33,269 nucleotides of DNA. Origin: UBA2219 sp964612075 (GTDB taxonomy: Bacteria > Desulfobacterota > Deferrimicrobia > Deferrimicrobiales > Deferrimicrobiaceae). Position 1 is the first letter of the stretch. The number at the start of each line of letters is the position of its first letter. The notes beneath the pieces are model-generated. The model saw only the letters and a list, made by a program, of their open reading frames with translations. It was not told where the DNA came from and did no database searches. The stretch spans positions 1 to 33,269 of the forward strand of contig CAZTFC010000027.1 of NCBI GenBank assembly GCA_964612075.1, in the 5' to 3' direction. Both the position numbers and the translations under genes were made by a program. This document shows positions 17,174 to 24,702 of the stretch, piece by piece.

Positions 17174-19270
17174 TCAGCCCGGATACAGCGTCACCCGGTC
17201 GCGCCCGCGCTGCTTGGACAGGTAGAGCGCCTCGTCCGCTTTTTTTAGCAGTTCTTCCGGCCGGCTCCCGTGACCGGGGGCGCAGGACAGGCCGAAGGAC
17301 GCCGTGACGGCCACCTCCTTCCCTTCATGCGAAAACTTCGTTTGGCGTATCATCCGGCGCAGCCGGTCCGCCCCCTCCACGGCCTTGACGGGGTCCGCCA
17401 TCGGGAGGAAGAGGACGAACTCCTCCCCGCCGTACCTGCCGGCGGAGTCGCCCCGCCGTATGGCCTTGGCCAGGACGGCGGAGACCCGCCGCAGCACCTC
17501 GTCGCCGAAGGGATGCCCGTAAGTGTCGTTGATCCGCTTGAAGTGGTCGATGTCCATCATGACCACCGCCAATGGATGCCGTCCGTCCAGGCGCTCGAGC
17601 TCCTCCTCGAGTCGCCGCAGGAACGACTTCCGGTTGGGAAGCCCCGTCAGCCCGTCGGTCTCCGCCCGCTTCGTCAGCATCTCGAGGTGCCCCACGTGGG
17701 AGAGCCCGAGCTGCATGACCTCCGTGATGTCCCGCGCCATCTCCGCGTGCTGCCGGAGGAACCGCCGCTCCTCCCCGTGGCAGCAGACGACGGCGCCGCG
17801 GAAGCCCCCGACCCCCGCCACGGGCAGCAGCAGGAAGGACTTTTCGCCGGCTTTCGCCCAGGGGGGGGGAAGAATGTCCTGTCCCCGGGGCCCTCCCCGG
17901 GGTTCGGAGATGATGCGCCGCGAACCCGTCCGGATCACCCAGCCGACGTACGATGCCTCCAGCGCTTCCGGATGTTCGGCCCCCCCCGCCCCGGACTCCG
18001 TCTCCTCCCACGTGATCCAGCCCGTTTTTCCCCCGTCGCTGGTCCCGACCAGCAGCGCCCGGTCCGCTCCCACCTGCCGGCGAAGCTGCCCGACCGCTTC
18101 CGCGTAGACCTTCTGCCTGCGAAGCGGCAGGCTCTTCTGCGCGTCCCCTTCCGCCCCGCCGACCTGCGCCATGTTCCTCACCATCCGGTGGTACCAGTCC
18201 TCCCGGAGAAGGTATCTTTCCCCCTGGAGGAGCAGGCGGGTCCTTTCGATGTCGCGCCCCACGAAACTGGATACGAGCTCGAGCAGGGACGCGGCGGAGT
18301 CGGGCCATCTTCCCTCCCCCTCCCGTATCGCCAGGAGGACGCCTTCCACCGACTCCCCGCGGAACACCGGCTCGGCGACGATCGCCGTCGGCCGCGAAAC
18401 GGTCGTCAGCCCATCCGGTACGTACCTCTCCGCCGCAGCCCCTTCTTCCCGGAAAGGTCGGCGGAAGACGACGGCCTCGCGAACCGGCACGTACGTGTCC
18501 GGTACGGCGAACGCCCGGGGCGGCCCCTTCCCCAGGCTTGCGACGAGCCCTTCGTAGCGCGAGCTCCCGGGCGCCGCCGCGGGCGCCAGGTACGCGACGT
18601 GAGCCGCCCCGATCAGCGGCAGGAGCCTCTCCAGCGCCCCCCGGATCCCCTCCGTGAGCTCCAGTTCGCGCCGGAGCAGCGCGATCTCCCCGGCCGTCTC
18701 CCCTGGCGTGCTCCCGCGGCCCGGGACAGGCTCCTCCCAGGGGAGGACGAGGGAACGGCTTCCGGCGATCGTCTCCCGTGCCCGGATCTCGTCCGGGCGG
18801 GGGCTTTCGCATTTCTTCCGGGCGAAGATCCCGGCCGCCCCGGCCGGCAGCGCGAGCGCCGCGATCGAGGCGAACCCGGCGGCCGCCCCCTCCGCGGTCC
18901 GCGAAGCCATCAGGGCGATCCATGCCGCGACGCCGATCACGGAAGGGACGGAGATCGCGGGGCGCAGCCGGAAAGCCAGCGCGAAGGAAAGCGCCGCGGG
19001 GACGGCCCTGGTTTCCGCGACGGCGGGAAACGCCGCGTGCAACTCCAGGGCGACGACGCCGCCCCAGGCAAGGAGGGGCGTCCAAAGAGGCAAGCGCCCG
19101 CCTCCCCGCCTTGCGGCGAGGGAATCGGCGAGGACCCACGCGAAGGCGGCGAAGCCGGCGCCGGAAGCCAGCAGGAGCGGCCAGCCTTCCGTCCCGCGCG
19201 CGCGGAGGAACAGGAGCATCAGGAGGTACGGCGGGGCGAGATACCCCGCCTTTGAAGGAAACGGCGGCAC
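17174..19270 (-). CDS. Membrane GAF-like/GGDEF diguanylate cyclase
   Basis: Probable c-di-GMP synthase of 698 aa. Residues about 8-165 hold several hydrophobic stretches (for example LLLASGAGFAAFAWVLA), suggesting about six membrane passes. Two soluble segments follow (about 205-340 and 385-515) that look GAF-like, each ending in a helical stretch. The GGDEF domain occupies about 530-695. It has DGLTGLPNR, DIDHFKRINDTYGH and the active-site GGEEF at 614-618. RRGD at 605-608, exactly five residues before it, is the product-inhibition I-site. No EAL domain is present. The likely start is a GTG at 19270 sharing one base with the ftsB-like stop (TAGTG). No clear ribosome binding site is visible, so the true start could be further in. 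Confidence 0.92.
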   Translation of the reverse strand: MPPFPSKAGYLAPPYLLMLLFLRARGTEGWPLLLASGAGFAAFAWVLADSLAARRGGGRLPLWTPLLAWGGVVALELHAAFPAVAETRAVPAALSFALAFRLRPAISVPSVIGVAAWIALMASRTAEGAAAGFASIAALALPAGAAGIFARKKCESPRPDEIRARETIAGSRSLVLPWEEPVPGRGSTPGETAGEIALLRRELELTEGIRGALERLLPLIGAAHVAYLAPAAAPGSSRYEGLVASLGKGPPRAFAVPDTYVPVREAVVFRRPFREEGAAAERYVPDGLTTVSRPTAIVAEPVFRGESVEGVLLAIREGEGRWPDSAASLLELVSSFVGRDIERTRLLLQGERYLLREDWYHRMVRNMAQVGGAEGDAQKSLPLRRQKVYAEAVGQLRRQVGADRALLVGTSDGGKTGWITWEETESGAGGAEHPEALEASYVGWVIRTGSRRIISEPRGGPRGQDILPPPWAKAGEKSFLLLPVAGVGGFRGAVVCCHGEERRFLRQHAEMARDITEVMQLGLSHVGHLEMLTKRAETDGLTGLPNRKSFLRRLEEELERLDGRHPLAVVMMDIDHFKRINDTYGHPFGDEVLRRVSAVLAKAIRRGDSAGRYGGEEFVLFLPMADPVKAVEGADRLRRMIRQTKFSHEGKEVAVTASFGLSCAPGHGSRPEELLKKADEALYLSKQRGRDRVTLYPG

Positions 19271-19623
19271 TACGGACGCTTGGCGTCGCCCCCGGCGGGA
19301 GCCGCCTCCCGGGAATCGCGACGCGGGGGAACCACGATGACCTTCTCCTTCTCCTTGATCAGCCCCATCCTTCGGGCTTCGTCCTCGATCACCGACGGGT
19401 TGCTTCGGAGCCCTTCCACCTGGCTTTTCAGGTCGGCGTTCTCCCTGCGGAGTCGCTCGACCTCAGAGCGGAGCTGCTTCTCCGTGTTCCGCAGCTTGAC
19501 GAGGCCGATGACGCCCATGTCCCGGAAGAGGGAGATGAAGATCGCGATCAGAACCAGCGCCGCCGCTATGAGGAGCGGGAGACGGACCCTGAGGCGCGTG
19601 GCTTCGTTCGACTGTTTTCTCAT
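19270..19623 (-). CDS. FtsB/DivIC-type septum formation initiator
   Basis: Small bitopic division protein of 117 aa that in other bacteria joins FtsL and FtsQ to activate septal cell-wall synthesis. A basic N-terminus (MRKQSNEATRLRVR) is followed by one membrane helix (about 15-33, LLIAAALVLIAIFISLF). A leucine/glutamate coiled coil spans about 40-80 (LRNTEKQLRSEVERLRRENA), then the family segment VIEDEARRMGLIKEKEKVIV. The C-terminal 20 residues are charged and not conserved. It lies 19 bp after the PEGA-protein gene. In many bacteria ftsB follows eno, but no eno is seen here. Confidence 0.88.
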   Translation of the reverse strand: MRKQSNEATRLRVRLPLLIAAALVLIAIFISLFRDMGVIGLVKLRNTEKQLRSEVERLRRENADLKSQVEGLRSNPSVIEDEARRMGLIKEKEKVIVVPPRRDSREAAPAGGDAKRP

Positions 19624-19642
19624 CGATGGGTTCCCGTCGCTC

Positions 19643-20902
19643 CTAGAAATCCACGGCGATGGAGGAATCGCCCGAACCGCCCGAACCGCCCCCGCCGCCG
19701 GAAAGAGCCGCTGCGATGCCCGCCCCCGCGACCACCATGCCCCACACCCACCACTTCTTGTACCACGGTTTCACCTCGGGGGCTTTCCTTTCGGCAGGCC
19801 AGCCGTGGGCCACCAGCCGTGCGGCGATCCAACCGGCGGCGGCGTCGGGAGCGCCGTCGCCCGGCGGCAGCCGCGTCTCCCCGAGGTACGCCGGGTCGCC
19901 TCCCGGCGGCGCCGCCGAATACGCCCGCGCGAGATATCCCTCCCCCGCACCGTCCTTCTCGAGCGTCACGACGGCGACCCGCTCGACCGACGCCGCCGCG
20001 GCGAATTCGTCGATCAGCGGCCCCGCGCCCCTCGCCCGCTTCCCGCCGCCGTCCGAGAGCATTTCCCCGAGGCGGGCCTCCCGGTCTCCCGAAAGCGTGA
20101 AATCGAGGGTCTCTGCGTCCCCGGGCAGCCACTGCCCGACGCTTTCCGCGTCCCGATACCCCTTGTGCGACACCCGGACGCGGACCGGGCCGGTCCTGCC
20201 GGGGCGCACGCGCGACGGCGTCCTCCCCTTGAACGCGCCGTCCACCTCGATCGCGGCGGCGGACGGCAGCGACTGGATCAGCAGCTCGGCCTCGGGCAAC
20301 GGCCGGGCGGCGGCTTTGCGCCACGCCGAAAGGACCTGCGGCGGGAACATCGCGGGGTCGGGCGTGAATCCCGGCCTCAGGGCGAGCGAACGGGAAAAAA
20401 GGCTCTCCGCCGCGTGTGCGTCGCCCGCGCGGAGCTTGAGGATCCCTTGCCTCAGGAAGATCTCCGCGAAGAACGGGCGCGTCGTTTCCGTGAACCGGTA
20501 CGACCGGGCCTCCTTTTCCGCTTCCTGGAGCAGCCGCGCGGCCTCCCGGTTTTCCACCCGTTCCATGTGCCCGGAGGCCCGGGAGATCCTCCCGGAGATC
20601 CTGCGGAGCGCCTCGTCCCCCGGTACGGGGTATGCCGCGTCCGGGTCCCCGGCGGAGGGCGCCTCCGCCGGCACGGGCACCCAGCGGACGCGGACTTCCG
20701 CGGCCACCTTTCCCGGCACCGGGTCAAGTATGCGCCGCGACTCTCCCTCCGGAATGTCGGGGGCGGCGTATTTCAGCAGGAGGGCGGCCTCCGGCGCCTC
20801 GCCCGCCGCCGCCCGCGCAACCGGCGGGACGGACCATTGCATCGGGAGGGCGATGCACAAGATGGCTGCGACGGCGCTACGCCTGCTCGACGAAGATCCC
20901 AT
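19643..20902 (-). CDS. Exported PEGA-domain protein with C-terminal membrane segment, function unknown
   Basis: Protein of 419 aa with no assigned function. Starting at the ATG at 20902 (AAGGA 8 nt upstream), it opens with a signal peptide (MGSSSSRRSAVAAILCIALP, cleavage probably after ARA near residue 31). Residues 110-180 are helical and contain a TPR-like repeat (FLRQGILKLRAGDAHAAESL). A PEGA domain follows at about 205-270 (SLPSAAAIEVDGAFKGRTPS). Near the end a Trp-rich membrane segment (WYKKWWVWGMVVAGAGIAAA, 380-399) leads to a Gly/Ser tail ending in Phe. PEGA domains are thought to bind surface or wall material. A GTG at 21037 would add 45 Arg/Pro-rich residues and hide the signal peptide, so I reject it. 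Confidence 0.8.
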   Translation of the reverse strand: MGSSSSRRSAVAAILCIALPMQWSVPPVARAAAGEAPEAALLLKYAAPDIPEGESRRILDPVPGKVAAEVRVRWVPVPAEAPSAGDPDAAYPVPGDEALRRISGRISRASGHMERVENREAARLLQEAEKEARSYRFTETTRPFFAEIFLRQGILKLRAGDAHAAESLFSRSLALRPGFTPDPAMFPPQVLSAWRKAAARPLPEAELLIQSLPSAAAIEVDGAFKGRTPSRVRPGRTGPVRVRVSHKGYRDAESVGQWLPGDAETLDFTLSGDREARLGEMLSDGGGKRARGAGPLIDEFAAAASVERVAVVTLEKDGAGEGYLARAYSAAPPGGDPAYLGETRLPPGDGAPDAAAGWIAARLVAHGWPAERKAPEVKPWYKKWWVWGMVVAGAGIAAALSGGGGGSGGSGDSSIAVDF

Positions 20903-21133
20903 CGCGGATGTCCTTGTCCCCCGCGACCGTCGCTTTCCCGCGGGGGCAGGCGGGCGGATGTCCCGGGAAGGCGCGGACGCCGTCGGTGACAGCCTCCGGC
21001 AGGATGCGCCGCTCGATGCTATCGGAAGTGCCTTCACGCGCGGAACGAACCGGCCTTTTTCAGATCTTGAAATCCGTTTTCATGTTAATCGCCCGCGCGC
21101 GCGGCATCAAGAGTGTCCTTTCCGGCAGGGGAC
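20903..21133 (-). other. 231-bp gap and 5' leader of the PEGA-ftsB-GGDEF genes
   Basis: The gap between the terminator and the PEGA gene contains the candidate promoter and a leader of about 170 nt. Read on the minus strand, one frame is open from 21059 to a TAG at 20879-20877, about 60 codons with GC-rich third positions similar to real genes here. It has no ATG, GTG or TTG start. Preceding it in frame are TGA (21062-21060) and ATG (21083-21081), and that ATG overlaps the promoter -10 box. I do not call this a gene. No clear riboswitch fold or repeat was recognised. Confidence 0.4.
21082..21110 (-). promoter_or_regulatory. Candidate sigma-70 promoter for the PEGA-ftsB-GGDEF genes
   Basis: On the minus strand, TTGATG (21110-21105, 4 of 6) is followed after exactly 17 nt by TAACAT (21087-21082, 4 of 6). 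It begins 24 bp past the T-run of the rplQ terminator, where a new promoter would be expected. The predicted start point near 21075 would leave a leader of about 170 nt before the chosen ATG at 20902. Neither box is perfect, so this rests partly on position. Confidence 0.5.
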
Positions 21134-21164
21134 AAAAAAAGACGGCCCCGAATTTTCGGGGCCG
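21134..21164 (-). terminator. Rho-independent terminator after rplQ
   Basis: A perfect 9-bp inverted repeat, CGGCCCCGA (21143-21151) with TCGGGGCCG (21156-21164) and a 4-nt loop, is followed on the minus strand by TC and then seven T residues (21140-21134). It lies 59 bp past the rplQ stop and marks the end of the ribosomal block. A shorter T-run on the other side (21168-21173) could let it work on the plus strand too, but no plus-strand gene is present. Confidence 0.9.
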
Positions 21165-21223
21165 CACTTTTTTCCCGTGATCACCGGCCGGACTCCGCGC
21201 CGGCTTCCGAAGCCTGCTTCCCT

Positions 21224-21760
21224 TCAGGCCTCGGGGCTCTTCCTCGGAGCGCGGGCGGGTTTCACTTCCTGTCCGCCGCGGATCGCCCCCTTCTTTTCCG
21301 TCTTCCCGGAAACCCGGCCCCTCGGGGCCGCCTTCTGCTCCGCCTTGCCCGCCGCCTTCTTCCCGGCGGCCTTCTTCTTCCCCTTCGCCGCGGCCTTCTT
21401 CTCCTCCGTCGGCAGATACTCGATGATCGCCATCTCGGCGCCGTCCCCGACGCGGTACCCGGTCCGGAGGATGCGGGTGTACCCCCCGGCCCTCTCCGTG
21501 AAGCGGCCCGCCAGCGTTTCGAACAGCTTGTCGGTGGCGTCCTTGTTGCTCAACAGGGCGAAGGCCATCCGGCGGGCGTGCAGCGTTCCGCGCTTCCCGA
21601 GCGTGATCAGGCGATCCCCGAGCCGGCGCAGCTCCTTGGCCTTCGGGACCGTGGTCTCGATCCTTTCGGAAAGGACCAGCGAGTTCATGAGGTTCCGCAG
21701 GAGCGCCTTGCGGTGCCCCGGGTTCCTTCCGAGTTTCCTGTGGTCATTGGCGTGGCGCAT
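21224..21760 (-). CDS. rplQ: 50S ribosomal protein L17 with a long basic C-terminal tail
   Basis: Large-subunit protein near the exit tunnel. Residues 1-117 are standard L17: MRHANDHRKLGRNPGHRKAL at the start, then RNLMNSLV and the end of the fold near AEMAIIEYLP. An additional 60 or so residues (118-178) are Lys/Ala-rich with a repeated KKAAGK-type pattern, ending in ARAPRKSPEA. Many bacterial L17 proteins stop near residue 120-130. The tail is likely disordered and RNA-binding, an inference from composition. It is the last gene of the ribosomal block, 26 bp after rpoA. Confidence 0.98.
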   Translation of the reverse strand: MRHANDHRKLGRNPGHRKALLRNLMNSLVLSERIETTVPKAKELRRLGDRLITLGKRGTLHARRMAFALLSNKDATDKLFETLAGRFTERAGGYTRILRTGYRVGDGAEMAIIEYLPTEEKKAAAKGKKKAAGKKAAGKAEQKAAPRGRVSGKTEKKGAIRGGQEVKPARAPRKSPEA

Positions 21761-21786
21761 AAGGCATCCTCTTCGTGTTCAGTTGG

Positions 21787-22794
21787 TCAATCCTCTTCCC
21801 GCGGAGGGCTGTACTTCTCCGGCATGAACCCCTCCACCTTCATCCCGAGGGAGAGCCCCATGCCGACGAGGACCTCCTTGATCTCGTTGAGGCTCTTCTT
21901 GCCGAAGTTCTTCGTCTTCAGCATCTCCTGCTCCGACCGCTGCACGAGCTCGCCGATGTACTTGATGTCGGCGTTCTTCAGGCAGTTGTAGGCGCGGACG
22001 GACAGCTCCAGCTCCTCCACCGGCTTGTACAGGTTCTCATTGCCCGCCGCCTCGTCGAGGCGCAGCGGCTCGTCCGGCATCTCCGCCTCGTCGTCGAAGT
22101 TGATGAAGACCGTAAGCTGGTCCTTCAGGATCTTCGCGGCGTACGCGACCGCGTCGGCCGGGAGGATCGAACCGTCGGTCCACACCTCGAGGGTCAGCCG
22201 GTCGTAGTCGGTCTGCTGCCCCACGCGGGCGTTCGTCACGGTGAAATTCACCTTGCGCAGCGGCGAGAAGATCGCGTCGATCGGTATCGTCCCGATCGGG
22301 GCGTTCTCTTCGAGGTTCCGCTCCGCGGAGACGTACCCCTTCCCCATGCGGACGGTCAACTCCATCTTCAGGACCGCGTTGTCGGAGAGTTCCGCGATAT
22401 GGTGGTCGCGGTTCAGGATCTCGACCATCGGGTCCGGCGAGATGTCTCCCGCCTTCACGCGGCAGGGCCCCTTCGCCTCCAGGCGGAGGGTGCGCTGCTC
22501 CGGCGAGTGCATCCGCAGCCGGATCTCCTTCAGGTTGAGCACGATGTCGGTCACGTCCTCCACGACGCCGACCATCGTGGAGAACTCGTGCTGGACGCCC
22601 TCGATGCGGACGGAGGTGATGGCCCCCCCCTGGAGTGACGACAGAAGCACGCGGCGCAGCGCGTTCCCCAGCGTGGTCCCGAATCCACGCTCCAGCGGCT
22701 CGGCTACGAACTTGCCGTAGTTGAATGTGGCCGTGTCGGTCTGGACCTCGATCCGACGGGGCTTGATGAGCTGCTTCCAGTTTCTCTGAAACAT
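21787..22794 (-). CDS. rpoA: RNA polymerase alpha subunit
   Basis: The 335-aa alpha subunit dimerises to nucleate RNA polymerase assembly. The N-terminal domain has FVAEPLERGFGTTLGNALRR and ITSVRIEGVQHEFS. The C-terminal domain binds UP elements and activators and contains ELSVRAYNCLKNA and the helix-hairpin-helix end KSLNEIKEVLVGMGLSLGMK. Length and layout are normal. It sits between rpsD and rplQ in the usual alpha-operon order. Confidence 0.99.
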   Translation of the reverse strand: MFQRNWKQLIKPRRIEVQTDTATFNYGKFVAEPLERGFGTTLGNALRRVLLSSLQGGAITSVRIEGVQHEFSTMVGVVEDVTDIVLNLKEIRLRMHSPEQRTLRLEAKGPCRVKAGDISPDPMVEILNRDHHIAELSDNAVLKMELTVRMGKGYVSAERNLEENAPIGTIPIDAIFSPLRKVNFTVTNARVGQQTDYDRLTLEVWTDGSILPADAVAYAAKILKDQLTVFINFDDEAEMPDEPLRLDEAAGNENLYKPVEELELSVRAYNCLKNADIKYIGELVQRSEQEMLKTKNFGKKSLNEIKEVLVGMGLSLGMKVEGFMPEKYSPPREED

Positions 22795-22822
22795 GCGTCC
22801 CCCTTCTCGTGCCGAAAGAGGT

Positions 22823-23449
22823 TTACTTCGAGTACAGCTCGACGATCAGCTGCTCCTGGATCGGCTCCTGGATGTCGGTCCGCACGGGCAGCGCCTTCAC
22901 CACGCCCTTGAACTCCTCGCGGGCGAGGTCGAGCCAGGGCGGGATCCCCTTCCGGACGACCGCGTCGAGCGCCTCGTTGACGTTGGGGATCTTGCGGCTC
23001 TTCTCGCGCAGCTCGATGACGTCCCCGGCGCGCACCAGGTAGGAAGGGATGTTCACCTTCCTGCCGTTCACGGCGAAGTGGCCGTGGCGGACGATCTGAC
23101 GGCTCTCGCGCCGCGTCTGGGCGAACCCGAGCTTGTATACCACGCTGTCGAGCCGGCGCTCCAGGAGGATCAGCAGGTTGTCGCCGGTCTTCCCCTTCAT
23201 CCGCTCCGCCTTCTCGAAATAGTTGCGGAACTGTTTTTCTAGGATCCCGTAGATCCGCTTGGCCTTCTGCTTCTCGCGAAGCTGCACCCCGTAATCGCTG
23301 TGCTTGGGGCGGCGCTGACCGTGCTGCCCCGGAGGGTAGCCCCTGCGCTTGATCGCGCACTTGTCGGTGAAGCAGCGGTCCCCTTTCAGGTAGAGCTCGA
23401 CCCCTTCCCTGCGGCACAGCCTGCAAACGGCCTCTCGATACCTTGCCAA
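22823..23449 (-). CDS. rpsD: 30S ribosomal protein S4 (zinc-type)
   Basis: Primary 16S rRNA-binding and assembly protein of 208 aa. Where characterised, S4 also represses the alpha operon. The N-terminus carries cysteines as CRLC (residues 9-12) and CFTDKC (26-31), the zinc-binding form. YPPGQHG and the S4 RNA-binding domain (RRLDSVVYKLGFA to FAVNGRKVNIPS) follow. It lies 41 bp after rpsK. I looked for but cannot confirm an S4-binding pseudoknot by eye. Confidence 0.99.
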   Translation of the reverse strand: MARYREAVCRLCRREGVELYLKGDRCFTDKCAIKRRGYPPGQHGQRRPKHSDYGVQLREKQKAKRIYGILEKQFRNYFEKAERMKGKTGDNLLILLERRLDSVVYKLGFAQTRRESRQIVRHGHFAVNGRKVNIPSYLVRAGDVIELREKSRKIPNVNEALDAVVRKGIPPWLDLAREEFKGVVKALPVRTDIQEPIQEQLIVELYSK

Positions 23450-23490
23450 AGAAAATTTCCTCCTTGTCCCTTAGGAGTTGCGCCGGTCTT

Positions 23491-23880
23491 TCAGACCCGC
23501 CGCCGCTTCGGCGGCCTGCAGCCGTTGTGCGGAATGGGCGTCACGTCCCGGATGTAATTGATCTTCAGCCCCGCGGCCTGCAGGGTCCGTAGCGCGGCCT
23601 CACGACCGGACCCGGGGCCCTTGATGTTGACCGTCACGGTGCTCACGCCGCAGTCCATCGCCTTCTTCGCGACGTCCTCCGCCGCCATGGTGGCCGCGAA
23701 GGGGGTGCTTTTCCGCGATCCCTTGAACCCTTTCGCGCCAGCGCTCGCCCAGGCCAGGGTGTTCCCGTCGGGGTCCGTGATGGTGATGATCGTGTTGTTG
23801 AACGTCGCCTGGATGTGCGCGACGCCCACGGGCACGTTCCTGCGGACCTTCCTCTTCCCCTTTTTCTTCGGTGTTGCCAT
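23491..23880 (-). CDS. rpsK: 30S ribosomal protein S11
   Basis: Platform protein of the 30S subunit, 129 aa, at the mRNA exit region with S7 and S18. The basic N-terminus (MATPKKKGKRKVRRNVPVG) is followed by the conserved core AHIQATFNNTIITITDPDGN, WASAGAKGFKGSRKSTPFAA and GPGSGREAALR. The standard ending is DVTPIPHNGCRPPKRRRV. Length is normal. It lies between rpsM and rpsD. Confidence 0.99.
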   Translation of the reverse strand: MATPKKKGKRKVRRNVPVGVAHIQATFNNTIITITDPDGNTLAWASAGAKGFKGSRKSTPFAATMAAEDVAKKAMDCGVSTVTVNIKGPGSGREAALRTLQAAGLKINYIRDVTPIPHNGCRPPKRRRV

Positions 23881-23907
23881 CGTCCCTCCGATGCTTTTGT
23901 GCTCAAG

Positions 23908-24291
23908 CTATTTCTTGGTGGCTTCCTTCTTCTTGGCGACGGCGCCCTTCCTCGGGCCCTTGCGCGTCCGGGCGTTGGTGTGCGTCCTCTGCCCGCGGGC
24001 CGGGAGTCCCTTCCGGTGCCTCAGGCCCCGGTAGGTGCCCAGGTCCATGAGGCGCTTGATGTTCATCGAGATTTCCTTGCGCAGGTCGCCCTCGACGCGG
24101 TAGTTGGTCTCGATCACGTCGCGGATCCGCGCGACCTGGTCTTCGGTCAGCGTGTTCGTCCGCAGGTCGGCGGACACGCGGGCCTCCTCCAGGATCTTCG
24201 TCGCTGCGGTCGGGCCGATCCCGTAGATGTACGTCAGGGCCGTCCCGATCTTCTTGGTTTTCGGAATGTCCACTCCCGCTATGCGTGCCAA
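23908..24291 (-). CDS. rpsM: 30S ribosomal protein S13
   Basis: Head protein of the 30S subunit that contacts L5 and P-site tRNA, 127 aa. The start is a TTG at 24291, giving MARIAGVDIPKTKK, with a strong AAGGAGG 6 nt upstream. The open frame continues 10 codons further upstream without a better start. Core motifs are YIYGIGPTAATKIL, GLRHRKGLPARGQRTHTNAR and TRKGPRK, followed by a basic tail. It follows rpmJ by 51 bp. TTG is an unusual start for a highly expressed ribosomal gene, but the alignment at MARIAG supports it. Confidence 0.98.
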   Translation of the reverse strand: MARIAGVDIPKTKKIGTALTYIYGIGPTAATKILEEARVSADLRTNTLTEDQVARIRDVIETNYRVEGDLRKEISMNIKRLMDLGTYRGLRHRKGLPARGQRTHTNARTRKGPRKGAVAKKKEATKK

Positions 24292-24342
24292 GCGTTTCCT
24301 CCTTGCCCTTCCCGGGCGCATCCGGCGCGGCGCCGGCGTTCC

Positions 24343-24456
24343 TTATCCCTGGCGCTGCTTGTGCTTCGGGTTTTCGCAGATGATCCGGACGACGCCCTTC
24401 CGCCGGATGACCTTGCATTTGGCGCAGAACTTGCGCACCGATGGCCTGACCTTCAT
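24343..24456 (-). CDS. rpmJ: 50S ribosomal protein L36 (zinc-type)
   Basis: The smallest ribosomal protein, 37 aa: MKVRPSVRKFCAKCKVIRRK continuing to GVVRIICENPKHKQRQG. The three cysteines (11, 14, 27) and a histidine (32) form the zinc site of the C+ type. The ATG at 24456 lies 13 bp after the infA stop, and the infA-rpmJ-rpsM order is the standard one. Confidence 0.98.
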   Translation of the reverse strand: MKVRPSVRKFCAKCKVIRRKGVVRIICENPKHKQRQG

Positions 24457-24469
24457 CTTCGTCCCCTTT

Positions 24470-24688
24470 TCACTTCGAGCGGTAGATGATCCGGCCTCGG
24501 GTCAGGTCGTACGGAGTCAACTGGACCGTCACCCGGTCCCCCGGCAGGATCTTGATGAAGTGCATCCGCATTTTCCCCGAAATGTGGGCAAGCACCTTCA
24601 TCTTGTTGTCGAGCTCCACCCGGAACATGGCGTTCGGCAGCGGCTCGATTACGGTACCTTCGATCTCTATCGCTTCTTCCTTGGGCAT
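24470..24688 (-). CDS. infA: Translation initiation factor IF-1
   Basis: OB-fold protein of 72 aa that binds the 30S A site during initiation. The full expected sequence is present: MPKEEAIEIEGTVIEPLPNA, the ISGKMRMHFIKILPGD loop and the end LTRGRIIYRSK. The ATG at 24688 has AAGGA 4 nt upstream. The 38-bp gap before it is unusually AT-rich for this window and may hold a weak internal promoter. Confidence 0.99.
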   Translation of the reverse strand: MPKEEAIEIEGTVIEPLPNAMFRVELDNKMKVLAHISGKMRMHFIKILPGDRVTVQLTPYDLTRGRIIYRSK

Positions 24689-24702
24689 ATAATCCTTTTA
24701 TT

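Noticed and set aside
17270..19255. A 661-codon plus-strand frame opposite the GGDEF gene
   Set aside because: The minus strand has clear GGEEF, I-site and membrane segments. The plus frame has no start context or motif.
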